Under the pieces are notes generated by a model. It worked only from the letters and a program-made list of their open reading frames with translations, did not search any database and was not told the DNA's origin. Positions 27,666 to 41,420 of a stretch of 64,000 nucleotides of DNA are shown one piece after another. Location of the stretch: positions 27,334,173 through 27,398,172 of the forward strand of contig OZ017798.1 in NCBI GenBank assembly GCA_963969395.1, given 5' to 3'. This DNA comes from Pseudoscleropodium purum. Lineage: Eukaryota > Streptophyta > Bryopsida > Hypnales > Brachytheciaceae. Position numbers and translations under genes: made by a program. Positions within the stretch are counted from its first letter, which is position 1. Each line of letters begins with the position of its first letter.

Positions 27666-27881
27666 AAATCAAATTCACATTGTACTCACTAGTACACTAG
27701 TTAACTCAATCAAAAACCTGCACACAAATGTAATATTAAATCAAATTCACATTGTACTCACTAGTACACTAGTTAACTCAATCAAAAACCTGCACGCAAA
27801 TGTAATATTAAATCAAATTCACATTGTACTCACTATTACATTAGTTAACTCAATCAAAAACCTGCACACAAATGTAATATT
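27666..27881. repeat. Tandem repeat, 72-bp unit, 3 copies
   Basis: Three head-to-tail units start at 27666, 27738 and 27810 (aaatcaaattcacattgtac...). They differ by only a few bases, so the amplification is recent. It lies about 370 bp beyond the PGAP1 stop codon. Confidence 0.95.
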
Positions 27882-28251
27882 AAAGAATGTGTGAAAAGGG
27901 TTCTTGTCCTTCATGACCCTTACGACGCAATAGCTTCTTTAACGTCGGTTTCACATGCAACTCCATTGATTTTCAAAGCACATGCGTTGAAAAACATGTG
28001 CACTGAATTGAACTTAGTTGATAATCACGTGCATTTGGGGCACCTACGCAGTAACATTAAAGAGATATGGGTGTCAGTTAAGTCCTGTTGTCCACACATG
28101 GCAAAAGTCTTTCTGAGCAAGGCATGCCTTTTCGAAGCGATACATTCTGTAAGTTAAAGCAATGCATTGAAGACATGCCCAAAGCGCAAGAATAGAAAAT
28201 GAAGTCCTCACACTGAAAAGCCTAAGTTTGAATGGAGTCAGACTACAAAAA

Positions 28252-31200
28252 TCATATGTTCTTATGCGTGTGGGAGTGCCGTCTCTTGCCGACTACATCT
28301 GGCTTCAATCCTCGAGCCTGTTTATCCATAAATCTAAGCCCTGCTGTTACTGCACCAATTAAAGCAAGTGCATAATATGACTTGTACGGGGCCAGTGCCA
28401 ACCCAGCAAAGTAACAATACAAGCCTGCGGTGCCATACAAGACGCTGAAGCCTGCGTCAGTAGTTTTGGGGCCAAACAAAGGAGATAAAGGAATGAAACC
28501 CATACTGGCGTCGGAAGCACTCAAATAGAGCCCGTGAAGAACAATGCCGAAGCAGAGAACAGAATCTAACAATGATGGAAGAGTTCGGTCCAATCCAGAC
28601 CTCTGCAACAACCCGAACAAAAGAGGTTACTATCTCAAATGAGGTGGGAGACGCCTCGCAGTACTATTGGAGCCAAGAATGTACTCTAGGAGCTGGAACG
28701 ATCATTTTCAAACAAGTATACAAAACATTGGGATGCAAGTCGCGTAATCAGGGCTCGTTTTACAGAAATGCTGACGACAAGCAAATAGTTGAGGCCAAGA
28801 CATAGATATTTGGAACTGCAGATATGAGGTGAGATGGAACAGAACACCTACCTGAACCCAAGCAGCAAGGGAAGGGACCAGCATAACGGCAGTTAGAAGG
28901 TGGAGCAGCAAGAGTCCGTGACGGTAACGATACGTCGCAAGAAAATCGTCTCCATGAGCGAGTGCAGCAGACTTATTCAGCTCGTCGATAGAAGCGTCAG
29001 CTTTCTCAAATTGGAGCCCAATACGATCGTCTTCTTTTTTGGCATTCCATATTAAAGTCTTGTGTAGCCGATGGCTGCATTAAGTCACAGATTTTAGATA
29101 ACAACTATAGTTCGAATTAAGGGGTCACTCTAGTCAACCATTGTGAATTTTGCAGGCACTCATGGATCAAATATCATGTAACCTTGAGCTACAAAGGAAG
29201 CAGTGACATGAGTTGATACCTGCAAAGCGCAGTGTGGCAGTTCCAGGCGTGGACCACCAACAGCACGACGAGTCCTATACTGGGATGAATAAAGACAAGA
29301 AGCACAGCGATTCCAGCTGCCAGCGCTAGTGATGGCCTTGCTCGTAACTGCTGAATCACCTGCTGATATAAACGAAAAAGGTCAATACTTCGTACTAAAT
29401 TACAAGGCACTCGACGTTTCCTATTCTGAACATATAACCTCCAGGAATATATAAAGAAAACCTTGTAACCGCAAAGTGCAGAGGGAGGACGATTAATCAT
29501 GATATGTAGTAGCAGTTGCAAGGTATACAGAATGAACCTTCGAATCAGACCCGCAGCCACACAACCCTTGGGACCCTCGGACACGAGATCGATCCTCCAA
29601 TTCCTGGAACCTGCGGGGATATATTATATATATGAATTTGCATTCAATGCTACATTTCATGCAGAGAGGGAATTCACCCTTCCATAATGCATCGAAGGTT
29701 TTGTGTTGAAAAAAGACTTCTCCAAAGCAAGCAACTGATCCAATAGTAATAACTGAGAACTGGAGAAGAACCATGAAATTATGTCCTGTGTTAATGATGA
29801 AGAAAGCACAAAACCTGGATATTTACCTTAGCTTGAAGAATACTTGGACGAAAGATGCACTCTCGAATAGTATGCTTGTGACCACTGCCAGCGCAGCGAC
29901 AACGCCATTTGCAAAGACGTAACAAACGAGAGAGACACCCAAGAAGCTGATCAAAGGTGGAGGAGTCTCTGTTACAAAGATCAAAAGGAAGTAGTAGATA
30001 ACCGGAAGTCCAGGAGCCAAAACCAAGAATGGAAAAGGAAATCGTAGATTTGCCTCAATACATGAGACAACTGACGGAACAAGTAGGTCCATCTCCCAAG
30101 CTCGTGCTTGGCGCGTAAGTGCAAACAAGACCACTGCCACTGCCAAACCTGTGATCTGTGGAACTGATAGTGAGAATATGTTGCTGCTTGACAATCAAGC
30201 TCAGATAAACTATGCGTCATTCTGAATATTGGGACATTTGCTATCAGGATGTTTAGGTCCAGGTGATGCACAAACAAACGAATGCAGCAAAAGAGAGGAC
30301 ACAAATGACTCAAATTTAGACCTGCCAATGACCACTTCTTCCTACAGGGACTCTTCAGAACCTGTATTATACCCAATACACGAAGGATATCTGCAGCAGC
30401 ATATTACATGCCAACCAAAGATGACCAAGTGGGTGTGGCAAACTAGAGTCCAGAGATCATGATAGAAAGCACTATCTGCATGAAGTAGAGTAAGCACCTG
30501 TAGTCCATACACTAGAAGAAAGCGACTAGCAGCTGTTGGTATAGACACCTCAAGGCTTGCGACATAAGAACAGTGAGGGTCAACCTGCAACCAAATACCA
30601 CAAATTCGACGATATAGACAGAAGATAAACAATCCTCGCTACCATCAGAATGAGCATCCTTCTATTGAAAAAAAAAATCTTAGGACCCATACAGATCAAC
30701 TCCCCAAAAAAGAAGCACGAAGAATAAGCGACACTTGAGAAATGGATAGCTCATACCAAGAGAACTATTGTAGTGTGTTCAGATCCATAACTTGATCCCC
30801 ATATTGCAGGGGCAGAATCAACCACTACGACTTCAGAATCGAGATTTGGAAGAACTTCCAGGCCGAAAGGTGGATCCCAGACAAGAGCAACTGGAGGAAA
30901 GCATCGGGCTTTGCAAATCTCTGATAAATCGAAATGAGGTTTTTAGGAATTACTCAAATCGACACACCAAATAGTGGTACAACAAGAAAGGATGCGAGAC
31001 CAATCGGAATTTTACCAGAAACCGTATATATACCAAAAGAAAAGCAAAAGAAAGAAAGAACAGGATGAAAAGGATGAAAAAATAGAAGATAACTCCATTT
31101 CCTCACTTACAATAGATTAGTCTACATTTTCCCGTGCAATTACTGTGGGCAACACAGAAATTTACATCAAATTTTACTTGTAAGAAATTCTTAACTTATC

Positions 31201-34200
31201 AAGGACAAAATCATATATGACTTTATACAAACCAATTTTGTTCTAAATAAGTTAGAAATGAGACATTTATTTCGAACCTATAGCTAAAAGTAAAGAACTA
31301 AATAGAATTACTTTCGCCCACAGTGATTGCACGGAAAGTGTAGAGGAGATTAAAAAGATGATCCAATCAAATGTGCAAACAACTCGACTTGTGCAGGGAA
31401 TAACTTGCTGACACGCCGAAAGGTGAAATGCGCTAGCACCGAGAAGCGGAAGGAAATTGATCACGCAAGAGGACAAAGATCTTACTGAGAATTTCCTCAG
31501 GTGATGGGTTCTCCTTGGCAAGCACGGTTGTTTGAATGCCACAACTTAGAGACTTCACAGTCAAATTTACTGGCAGAGTTCCAGCTGACACCGCGATTGA
31601 CAAATTCCAAAGCATTGGGTGGTCCTCCCCGAAATGAACCTCCTGTTCGCATGATTAGTGAGATTTGCAAATGCACCAAAACTAAGAGGATGTGAAAACG
31701 TGCATTCTCAAGGTATATGACAGAGATTTTCACTTTTAGAAAAAATTTAAAGATGAGGGTAAAAGCAGCCCAAGACAGTAACAAACGCAAATTGGAGAAA
31801 TATAACATAAGGGTACTTCGGCACGCTACCTGCTTTCTATAAATAGTGGATAGTAGAGACAAGGGTGACATGGTCATCCTTCCCTCCTTGGGATTGAAAA
31901 ACTGTCCGACAGCCATAGATGCTGCAGGAGGGGGTCTCCCGGAAACGCTCTGGACACAATACAAACACACCAGCGCTCAGTTCACGATGCTCCTCCTCCC
32001 AGTCATGTGGAACATGATCTGGTCTACTAAGAAGCACATCACGTTTAGATAGCTAACTGCAATGAAAACTCACTTGTCATAATCCCTTCATCACCGCAAA
32101 TTCTAGTCACCTAATAAACAGAAATATAAGTATTAGGGTTCGGAGAACACATTGTATTTCAGCACTCTCATTTTACTTACGTTCTATTTCCAACTTATAC
32201 CAAGAGTTGCAGTCGGCTGACGCTGTTTCTTACAATAGACCACACGAACAACTCTAATGAATGCAGTGGTAATATACAAGAATTATTCTATATTAAGAAT
32301 CTTCATATCCTCAGGCTGCAGAAAATAATGTATATAAGTTCCTACCGGTCGTGGAGCAACAGAAACTGATATATACTTGAAGCCACGTAAATCGCTGGGG
32401 CTCAGGCGTAGGATTCCTGAAGGAGGAGCTTGCTCTGTCTGACCTCCTGGTTCAATCTATATTCCACAACAATGAGAGGTAAGTAAAGCTGACTAAACTT
32501 TTTACTAAACCTTAACAACCCCAGAAAAGTCATAACAAAATCAGCCTACTGTTTGGTCAAATCAGTAAAGCCTACTCAATGTAGAATGAGAAGAAGATAA
32601 ACCTGAACTGGAGTGGGACCTGTTGGAATTTCGGCCATCTTCATGGTCACCTCCACTGCTTCCTCAAAATCAAGTAAGCCACCAGACTTGGCACTGGCAG
32701 GCCATAAATGCAAACGCACTCCAACACATGGTGCCAAGTTTGTTGCCAAAATAAACCAGTCCCCATCCTTTGCCTGAAACACAGCCGTCGAACTTCAAAC
32801 AAGTTTCACACTCAACAAGCACTCACGTAAGAAGTGCAACACTTAGGTACAACTCCAAAAACTCCGCCTCCTGAAATAATTTTGATCGTAAGAAACTTGA
32901 CATTACTGTCGAATATCAATTTTTTTGTTCAAATCTGGATATGCGCAACCAGTTCTTATCCCTTCTCACAGCATTCAAAAACGAGATGCATCAAACATGG
33001 CTTGGGCTCTTACAAACTTCTCAATGTTCATCACTCTTCGTCTTCCATCCATTGCCAGAATAGTCATGATGTTGGACTTGATATAAAGATCTGTCCGCGG
33101 TATCTCCTTTAACCAGGGAACACTAGAAGGGCATGCAAACGGACTCTGGTTCAGCATTTTCTGCTGTTTCTTACTCAACTTTCTACCTCCCAATTTTGAC
33201 TCATCAACTTTGATCTCCTCCTCTGCCACAAAAGCTTGGATCCCTGCAACCTCAACCAATTTAGCGCTGACCATACAACCAAGAACTTCAAAGCGCTGCC
33301 TTCCTCTCCTTTGAATTATTACTGTTCAAGGCATAATAGGGTGCCTAATCCCTCATAGATAATTCGTTTTATATGTAAAAGTAAACATCAAGCACATAGT
33401 CCTGAAACCAAAAGAGTAAAATGGAGCCAACCTCTTCCGGTGCTGGTTTTGAATAAAGATACCGGAATCCTTGAAGTGATACTGGGTAACCAACCAAAAG
33501 CATGTGGCAATGCACTACGCAAGTTGGACACAAAGATAGCCATTCTTTCATGTGGATTCGTCATCTGCTGCCCTGTCTCCTTATCAATAAGCTGTAGTAG
33601 GGTGTGCGAGACCTGTGCATCAAATTTATATGAATCAAATCTGACAACATAGCTGAAGTAAATATCCAATTCTCAAAATGCATAATGATAGCTCTCACAT
33701 CCAACCACCGCAAAACAGGGTTTTTTTAGGGCGATCTCTAAGAGAGTGCAAAATTTGTACCTTACAACTGATCAGACAATTTGCTTACCTGCGTAACCAA
33801 TTGGTTACACCATAAAATGCTTTGATGTTCGGTAGAGAGGAACACGTTCACCATGCCTGCTGCGCCAATAGTCAGACCATTAGTTGGAGGTACAATCCCA
33901 TCCAATGAAGCCATTCTAGAGCGCACCTGTTTTGCAGGAACATGTCACCATGAGAATGAACGGTAGATTATTATGAAGTGAAATCCTCAATGAAATAAAC
34001 AGAATCTCAGACAACTCAATACACTAGTATAAAAGTGTCATGGACTTCGTAGCAACAAAAAAAAAAACACCCAGGCTTATTGTCCAAAATGAGGTCGACA
34101 CATACCTGATAATCCCGAATGCCTCCAGCTATCGACACAACGACTACATCTGATAAAGGAGGCTTCGACCAGTGCCCTCCCCTGGACTGAACACTCTTGA

Positions 34201-36410
34201 AACCTTGTACCCAGGCATCATTGACTTTTGAAAAGAAGCGTCCAAACGATGGTTGAACTTCCAGCGGAGGCGACCTGCCAGAATATGACCGCCAAATGAG
34301 GGAAAATGAATAGGACATGCGACTGTGTTCACAAGTGAATGAGCAACAAGAACACTTCACATTGCACTGAGGACTAGAAGAATTCCAGTAAACGACATGA
34401 GCTGGCCTATGTTTCAACCTGTGCAGAGACACAATATGTTGTATCAAGAAGATGTGCTAGGTTTTCAACGGATTTCGTCATGAAAATCATTACGATGTTC
34501 TCAAATTCAGAACGCTTGTTCCTCCTTACAAACTCTTATGTATTGAGAACACATATTACTGAAGTAGTGCAGAAGACGACAGAGGAAAATGTATCGACAA
34601 AATAAGAATGTCAACCCACAAAAATCTGGCAACACACCTGTGGGGGCTGGATAGAGTGACAATAGTTCGAACGCTTCCAGGTCGAAGTTCCGGGTGTACA
34701 ACTGCGGCTCTTGCCACAAAGCCACCCATAGAGTGTCCAACCAAGATAACATTTGTTGGCAAAATCTCTCCTTTATCATCATTATGCTTAGATCTCGTTT
34801 CCAAAGAATCTCTGTACCTGTTAAGAATCTATTGCAAAGAAAGAAAATACCAACGTATAAGCTCATGATGTTTGAAAATTATGTTGACTAAGTAGAGCGC
34901 TGTGATCGCAAGAATTTGGTAATAAAACTCTGGTGCTGAAGTACAATACAAGTCACTGAAAGGAACAACATAACTCTAACTAGCACAGCAATGCTAGTTA
35001 CAGTCGTCAAATATAAGACGGCATATTTAGCATCAAATGAGCAAAAGAGGCGATCTCAGATGGCATGACAACCTCGAAAGACATCTCCTTGATAGATACC
35101 ATTTTTAAAAAGGAAACCCTGGATCTCGATAATGAAAAACTGATGCTCAAAAGCAGATTTCGAATATTCATTGAAATTCCTTTGATTCATAAGCAGCTGA
35201 GAATGAGGGGTCATACATGCATCTCGCGGTGGAGGAGTGACGAGAGTCATACCCGGTGCACGGCTTGCACAACATATTCAGAGTGCTCTTCAAGGATCCA
35301 CCCGTCCATTGCTGATTGCTCCCCCTCCAAATCGACGGCAAACCAATCAAGGTGATTTGCATACTGCCCATTTGTTCTGACTTTAGCCAGAAGCTCTGAA
35401 AAATTTAAGTCATCTTGAAGTGAGCCAGCTTCAAAAGGTGTGAAGGCAGACTGCTGATAGTGTTGGACGTCCTGGGGACCACCATTGTAAGCTCTGTCTG
35501 ATTCAGCTGCTATGGATCGCACCTGTTACAGAGTACAAATTGAGACCCTAATTTGTAAGCCAAAACTTCGGTAACAAGCCAAGAAACTCACATTGCCAGA
35601 AACTTAGAGAAATCTCAAAATGGTGAAAATAAGGGATGCGTCAGTTATCTTAAGGTCTGAAAACAGACTGAAATAGACACCTGTATCTTTCAGCGATACA
35701 GACTTTAAAACCACACAGCACAGGGACGCAGCCCATTCTAATCAACCATGAATTCAAACTAAAATAATGATTCAACGTTTTGCAAGGCTTTCTAGCTCGT
35801 GAGAAATGAGGAATCAGGCAACAGGATAGAGATGCACGTGACTACCGGCACATGTAGATCATGCAAGACCTGATAACAAAAAATAACTTTGTCCTGCCAA
35901 TTCTAACCACATAATCAGATCGATTAACTAAAAAAGCTTTTAGAATTCAGAATCGACATTTAATCGTAGTGATCTTTACGAGTGAGCTGCTTTAAAAATA
36001 CAAACCTCATCAGGATTTATCTCGAAAGTCAAGAACTTCTAGAGATGTAACTACAGGACAGCCCAACTTGAAAACATCTCAATCGGAAAACCAAATGAAA
36101 AACTTACTTGCTTAAAAGAGCCACCATTGCCAGGAATAAAAAGAACTGGAACACCCGACAATTTGACAAGGTGAAGCTGGTAATCAATTTTCTTCCAACC
36201 TTCGTGATAAAGGTAGAGAGAGTATCTGCTCCCGCTAGTGGTATTCGAAGGCAGCGGAACAGGGATGTAAGTAGGATACATGTAGGTCATGTTACATCCT
36301 TTCAGCAAAGGCTTATGAAAACCTAACAATCCTACTGCTGTTATGGACGCCGCAATCACGATTGCGAAAAAGGTCCTGTACTTACACCATCCCACTCTCG
36401 GGGCCCCCAT
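28252..36410 (-). CDS. PGAP1: GPI inositol-deacylase, PGAP1 type
   Basis: This ER membrane lipase removes the acyl chain from the inositol of newly attached GPI anchors. Eighteen exons join in frame to 1178 aa, close to plant homologues. Exons: 36108-36410, 35253-35522, 34638-34828, 34106-34274, 33789-33926, 33432-33612, 33014-33303, 32603-32773, 32346-32456, 31830-31949, 31486-31642, 30757-30920, 30498-30584, 29827-30155, 29462-29603, 29220-29359, 28852-29074, 28252-28602. An N-terminal signal anchor spans about residues 13-31. The conserved PGNGGSFKQ follows at 93-101. The lipase elbow GHSMGG has nucleophile Ser224. Asp309 (GGIRDYQ) and His345 (STEHQSILWCNQL) sit where the rest of the triad is expected. 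After about residue 785 come several hydrophobic membrane segments (such as ITGLAVAVVLFAL). All introns are GT-AG. Exon 7 and 15 acceptors were chosen to keep frame. No internal stop. It lies upstream of VPS51 on the same strand. Confidence 0.93.
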
Positions 36411-37170
36411 CCCCCTCGCACGAAAATCTCCTCCTCGCGTCCTTACTAAGCGCGCCCAAGAACGTCAAAACCTCAATTTCCCATTGAAGACCTAATCAAG
36501 AACCTCGTCTCCAAATCTCTCCAAATCGCCTTCATCCAATCACCACAATGCCTGGTACCAAATCTCTTTAATCAACAGTACGCAGACACATAATTCACAA
36601 GGCTCATCCGGCTACATTCCACGACCTCAAAAAGGTCGACATAGAGGCGCAAGTGCCATGGCAACACGATCCGATCACCAGATGTTTTTTATCCCGTCCA
36701 GACCTAAACTTTGCACAGAACATCCTGCCAGAAATCTCTACTCGTTCCAGCTACCGAAGGAAGTCCAGCTGCCGCGACTAGAAACAGATCTGGTCTTGAA
36801 ATGTGCTCGTCGCGGCGATGGCACATTACAGGGTCAATTCCAATCGATGCTATGGCGAAATTAGTCCAAGCAGCTTAAGAAGGAGCTGGGCGAAAACTTC
36901 AGTTCAGCAGAAGCTCCGGGATGAAATTTGTTGCAGAAGAGAGAGAGAGAAAGAGAAAGAGAAAGAGAGGGTCCCACTGCGAAAACCAAAGAACGATCTG
37001 GCCCGCAATCAGGCACTTGCATCCTGCGTACAGTGCTCAGTGCTCTGGCACTTACGCACACGCTTCCAGCGCTGCTGCCTGCCATGGAAGCCATAGCTGC
37101 GAGAATGGCCGGGTCACCCGATCCCACCTACGACACCCGACCCGTTCCCGGGCACTTATTCCTCTCTAAT
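36411..37170 (-). promoter_or_regulatory. PGAP1 5' flank with CT-rich tract
   Basis: This segment upstream of the PGAP1 ATG is richer in G+C than the intergenic DNA and has no supported ORF, so it is probably 5' UTR and promoter. At 36937-36970 the minus strand carries a (CT)n/CTTT tract, a common element of plant promoters and 5' leaders. Overlapping small ORFs on both strands reflect the composition. Confidence 0.45.
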
Positions 37171-37368
37171 AACACTCTAATGACTCACTCTGTAATTGCA
37201 CTTTCTGTAATAACACACTCAATTGAGCGCCCTGTCAGTTTTAGTTTTATTATCTCTACTTCTACAGGGAGAGGTTTAGCAATGGTGCACAAAAGTTCAA
37301 CAGTATGTAGGCAAATGAATATACAAAATGTATTAAAAGCAATAGTGGTATGTGTGGGCCCATCATTC

Positions 37369-37497
37369 TTAATCCTTGAAGGATGCTGACGTCCAAAAGT
37401 GATCAAGGAATGACTTCATTGTTCACTGTACAAATGAAGAATACACATATTGGTTCAATAATCAAGAGGAGTTTGGGTGACTACCTTGGTCATGGGA
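37369..37497 (+). repeat. Dispersed repeat R3, copy 1
   Basis: Starting ttaatccttgaaggatg, this stretch matches 45315-45443 along its length, sharing 'caaaagtg', 'atgacttcatt', 'attgttcac/attcatt', 'gtgactaccttggtcatggg'. The start again has TTAA followed by CCTTGAAGG, so it may be the end of another TTAA-bounded element whose other terminus I cannot find. Confidence 0.6.
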
Positions 37498-39419
37498 TTG
37501 TGTCCTTCGGAGATTAAGGATTTGTTTATTATGTTTGGTAAGGTAACTATGCCTAAAATGAACCACTCTTCAAAATCAACCCTTATTTGTGAATGAAAAA
37601 TAAATAGGGAGGATACCAAAAACAATACACATGACAAGGGGAGATATTAAGTGAATTTTGAGTAGTGTGTAACTCTATTGATAGAACTATGAAGGTGACA
37701 ACTTTACAAGTGGTCTGTTTTGAGTGCACTTTTTGTTGTTTTAATTTCTCTCCACTATCATTTCTTCATATGCATCAAATTTATTTTAGCATCACCTACA
37801 TGACACTTTTAGCACCCTACATCTTGAATCTATGAAAATTTGTAACTAATTCAAAATTCATCCAAAAATTATGAAACCACTTGCAATTTGATTTATAGTC
37901 CTTTAGTAATGTGCAAAAAATGTTATTCATTTTCTACAACACATTGGTTATGCCATAGAGCTTATTCACTCCATTTAGGTGTAGTTACCATAGTTGAATT
38001 GTGATGTGTGCATGTATTTAGGAGTAGCATTCAAAGATTGTCCAATAATAAAAAATTTTAAATAAGAATCAAATATAGAAACTTTTATATAATAACAATC
38101 AAACAATAGTTTGTATTAAAGATCGTATGAAAAGAGACATACCAAACTATGATACATTTATTTGGATAGAGATATTTGCAATTAGTTGTATATTTATTTT
38201 ATTTTATACATTAAAACAAGTAAAACCATTTTATTATATGCAGTGATTGAATGCAAGATTAATTGTAATTTAATGAGTATGCCTTGGCTACCTATTTTAG
38301 CTACCAAAACTCAAATCAAATAAAGCCATATTCAATTCTATACTTTTCATTGTTCAATCTTCTTCAAATGGTATAAAATGAATTAGGAAAGACTTCAACG
38401 GATTAGAAAGCCTTTGAAATTTAATGTTCATTTGAATTTGAAGGGTTGCATTTAATCTAATGGATTATAATTCACTTTGTTTCTCATGTAATTTTCAAGT
38501 TGGATGATCTCACCAAGCATGAACTTTGAATATTTGCATTGTTAAAAAAATTGAGTTCCTAGAGTTGCAATTACATTAAGTTGTCGTAATAGTGCTTATG
38601 ACACTAATTTATCAAAGTCACATTGTTTTAAATTATTACCAATTGTAATAATACTATACATTGAATCCATGTTTTTTTTTAAATAAAAATTTTGAGACAC
38701 CAATTTTCTATGTGACTCTTAATCTCCCTTCTCAATAATTAGAGGTCTAAAGAAAAACATCATTAGAGGGGGTTTGAAGGCTAAAGAAGTCTATTTTAGA
38801 CTTGTTCCCTTCATTGTTCCCCCTATACTAGAGGAACAAATAACTATTAGAATTTTTTTTTCATCAAATTTTTTTTTTAATTTTAAATCTTAAAATGAAA
38901 AAAAGAGTTGAAAAAAAATTGAGAAATTACGTAGCAGGGTCTTAGTTGTGTAGGATTGCTATAGTGTTGCTGTCGCAAATTAAGTTTGCTTGTTCCTACT
39001 ACATGATAACTCATGGTCTTCTTGACGCTTCAAGTTTCATGTGTTGGGTAATTATCTTTAATTTGATTTGAATTTTGCAAGGGATGATTGGTGTATCCCA
39101 AAGTTTTACAAGACATTTAATGTTTGTAATATAGAAGAATACAAGTTCTTTAGATATGGGTTCCCCAAAAGGAGGTACAACAATTTACATGGGATACATA
39201 GGAATTTAACCCCTAAAGAACCAATTCTAATACCATATGATTAAACTTTGATTTTGAGTTCAATTATGTAGCCTTTTAAATCATATTCTAATTTCAAAGT
39301 AAGGTTATTATTACATGAGACTATTTTCAAGTAGTTATTTTTTTCACACCTAAAACCTCCTTGGCAATGATCTTTAAATCAAATCACCACCATCAAGCTA
39401 ATTGTAACCTTTATCATTA
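37498..39419. other. Gene-free AT-rich region with an R4 fragment
   Basis: No gene recognised. At about 38740-38960 there is a degraded R4-like stretch (agagggggtttgaaggct ... poly-T/A runs ... gttgaaaaa). Confidence 0.45.
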
Positions 39420-39668
39420 TAGGATTTCTAGGGGGTGGGGAGGGCCATTTCAGGCCTATTCTCCCGCCTCTATTTCCAGTGTCAATTTTGTTCTTTTTGA
39501 AAAAATAAAATAATTTTTTTAAACTTAGAACGGAAATAAAAGTAGATAAAAATATTTCATTTTTTTCAAAAAGTTTTTTTGGTGACATGGCAGTCACCAT
39601 GCCACATCAAGCAATAGCTGCAAGGCTATTCTCCCAATGCTAGCAACCTAGGGAACTCACAGCCTTCC
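39420..39668 (-). mobile_element. MITE of family R4
   Basis: About 250 bp between 'ggatttctagggggtgggga' and 'ggaactcacagccttcc'. It is inverted relative to the copies at 41202-41420 and 43273-43530, with the same end blocks (agggctgtgagttcc; tctagaccccc) and central 'gccatgtca'-like word plus homopolymer runs. Confidence 0.6.
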
Positions 39669-40001
39669 ATATTTGTTGAAAATCCTCTAATGATAATTAA
39701 TTAATAAAATTTTGATAATTTTTATGTCTTAATAAGCACTTTTTCTAAAAGAATTGATTTTTTTAAATTGGTGAAAAAATCAAACTATTGTGATTTTTTA
39801 AAGTATAATCTGTTGAGAAAACTGTATCAATTTGAATATGTATTAGATAAATTTGGAATTTTGGCAAAAAAAATTAGGTTTGATTAGAGATAGTACTTGG
39901 TAATTTAAACTTGAAAATAATGGTTAATGAAGAAACTATGAATGAAAAATTCATATTATTGTATTCTATTATAATAAGAATGAGAAGAAGAAGAATAGTA
40001 A

Positions 40002-40071
<70 letters not shown>
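40002..40071. repeat. (ATT)n microsatellite
   Basis: About 23 uninterrupted ATT units. It produces a spurious poly-leucine ORF. Confidence 0.97.
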
Positions 40072-40197
40072 GTGTTATTGCATTCCAATATATATATATG
40101 TAGCTTCCATCTAAAATTTTAACTCACTAAATTTTTGAATTTTTCAAAGTTTTGAAATGAAGTAGAAATGTAATGTAATAGGTTACATTTAAAAAGT

Positions 40198-41133
40198 TTA
40201 ACCCCTAAAGGTCCAAATTGCATTTTTTGGCAACATAACGATTTTGGGCAGCTCACTATGAATGGAGTTTTTAGTTTTTTTTGCTGAAATTTTCACACTA
40301 CATGTGGCCAAGGAGTAGCTTTAAATCCCAACAATTTTCATAACTTTTGACTACATGATTCAAAAGTTATTGCATGATATGTAATTTTCAATGCTTGGCG
40401 GGCAGCCCAAATGTTTTTTAAGAAATCACTTTTTTCAAAAATAAAAATTTGAAATTGATTTTTTATATTTATATATATGTGAAAATCTTTGAATCATTCC
40501 ATTTTGATTTACGAGATGAAAGTTATGAGGTGTTCTAGTTTGTGGGCAGTCATGGATTTCCTACTCAAAAATAAACTTTGGAGTCCTTTATTCAACTCAA
40601 TTTTTAATATTTTTTGAAAATAAAATTAAAAGATATTGATGTAGATTTTTTATTACTACATTACCACTTTTGGGATTGGAATTTTTCAATTCCATAATTG
40701 AATTCTTAACAATTTAGTGTTTTGAATCATTTAGTACTTCTTTCTACTTACTATTTTTTCCTATATGTTGTGCAATTCCAAATGATCTAAAATTTTTTTA
40801 AGCATGTAGCCAACTTGATTTGAAGAATGAATACAAAGAAGCAACACCATTTTGAATATTTTTTCATACAAATGTGACCTTGTGAAGTGCAGCTGCCCGT
40901 ATTTTCACAAGGCCAAAGAAATGTTTTTTGTCACTTCAAACGTTAATATCTAGCAATCTACACGGTGGAAAATTCTGAAATTTTTTATACATCTTATCAA
41001 AATAGTTTACTACAAGATCCTACGGTTACATGTGTCCAAAAATGTTTTTCATCTAAAATTTGATGCTTATATCAGAAATGGCAGTTTTGGAGTGTTTTTG
41101 GTGAAAACATAGTCTTTGACCTTTAGGGGTTAA
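40198..41133 (-). mobile_element. TTAA-bounded TIR element, family R1 copy 4 (reference copy)
   Basis: A 936-bp uninterrupted copy with a perfect 16-bp terminal inverted repeat TTAACCCCTAAAGGTC at both ends. The final TTAA on each side is consistent with a TTAA target duplication. It has no open reading frame of note. This copy supplies the empty-site sequence that shows the pogo insertion in copy 2 and the MITE insertion in copy 1. Confidence 0.85.
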
Positions 41134-41201
41134 ATCAAAACCCAAAATGGATACTTTGAAAGTTATAATCAAGTTCAACCAAGGCAAATCATTAAATGAG
41201 A

Positions 41202-41420
41202 TTTTAGCCCTTGGGAGGGCTGTGAGTTCCCCTGCATTCAATTAGATTCCCAAACTTTGTGCACTATCGTGGCACAGCAAATGCCATGTCATTTTTTAAT
41301 TTTTGTTTTAAGAAAAAAATAATCTTTTTTTCATTTTAAAATTTAAAAAAAAATTATGATAGCGGTTGTTCCCAAATTGTTGGTGGAACAAAACTAGATG
41401 GCCTTCTAGACCCCCTAAAA
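41202..41420 (+). mobile_element. MITE of family R4
   Basis: 219 bp beginning TTTTAGCCCTTGGGAGGGC and ending GGCCTTCTAGACCCCCTAAAA, imperfect inverted repeats. The interior has 'gccatgtcatttttt' and poly-A/T runs shared with the copy at 43273. It lies 68 bp from R1 copy 4. Confidence 0.65.

Noticed and set aside
27666..27881. Three regular repeats, considered as a CRISPR-like array
   Set aside because: The 72-bp units abut with no unique spacers, in a plant nuclear context.
27891..28157. 88-codon + strand ORF next to the PGAP1 stop
   Set aside because: No recognisable motif, and it lies antisense to the probable PGAP1 3' UTR.
36658..37389. Overlapping + strand ORFs upstream of PGAP1 that could be a divergent gene
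   Set aside because: Several frames are open at once, without motifs or splice logic; the composition suits a promoter and 5' UTR.
39911..40114. ORF with a long leucine run
   Set aside because: It is the (ATT)n microsatellite read in one frame.
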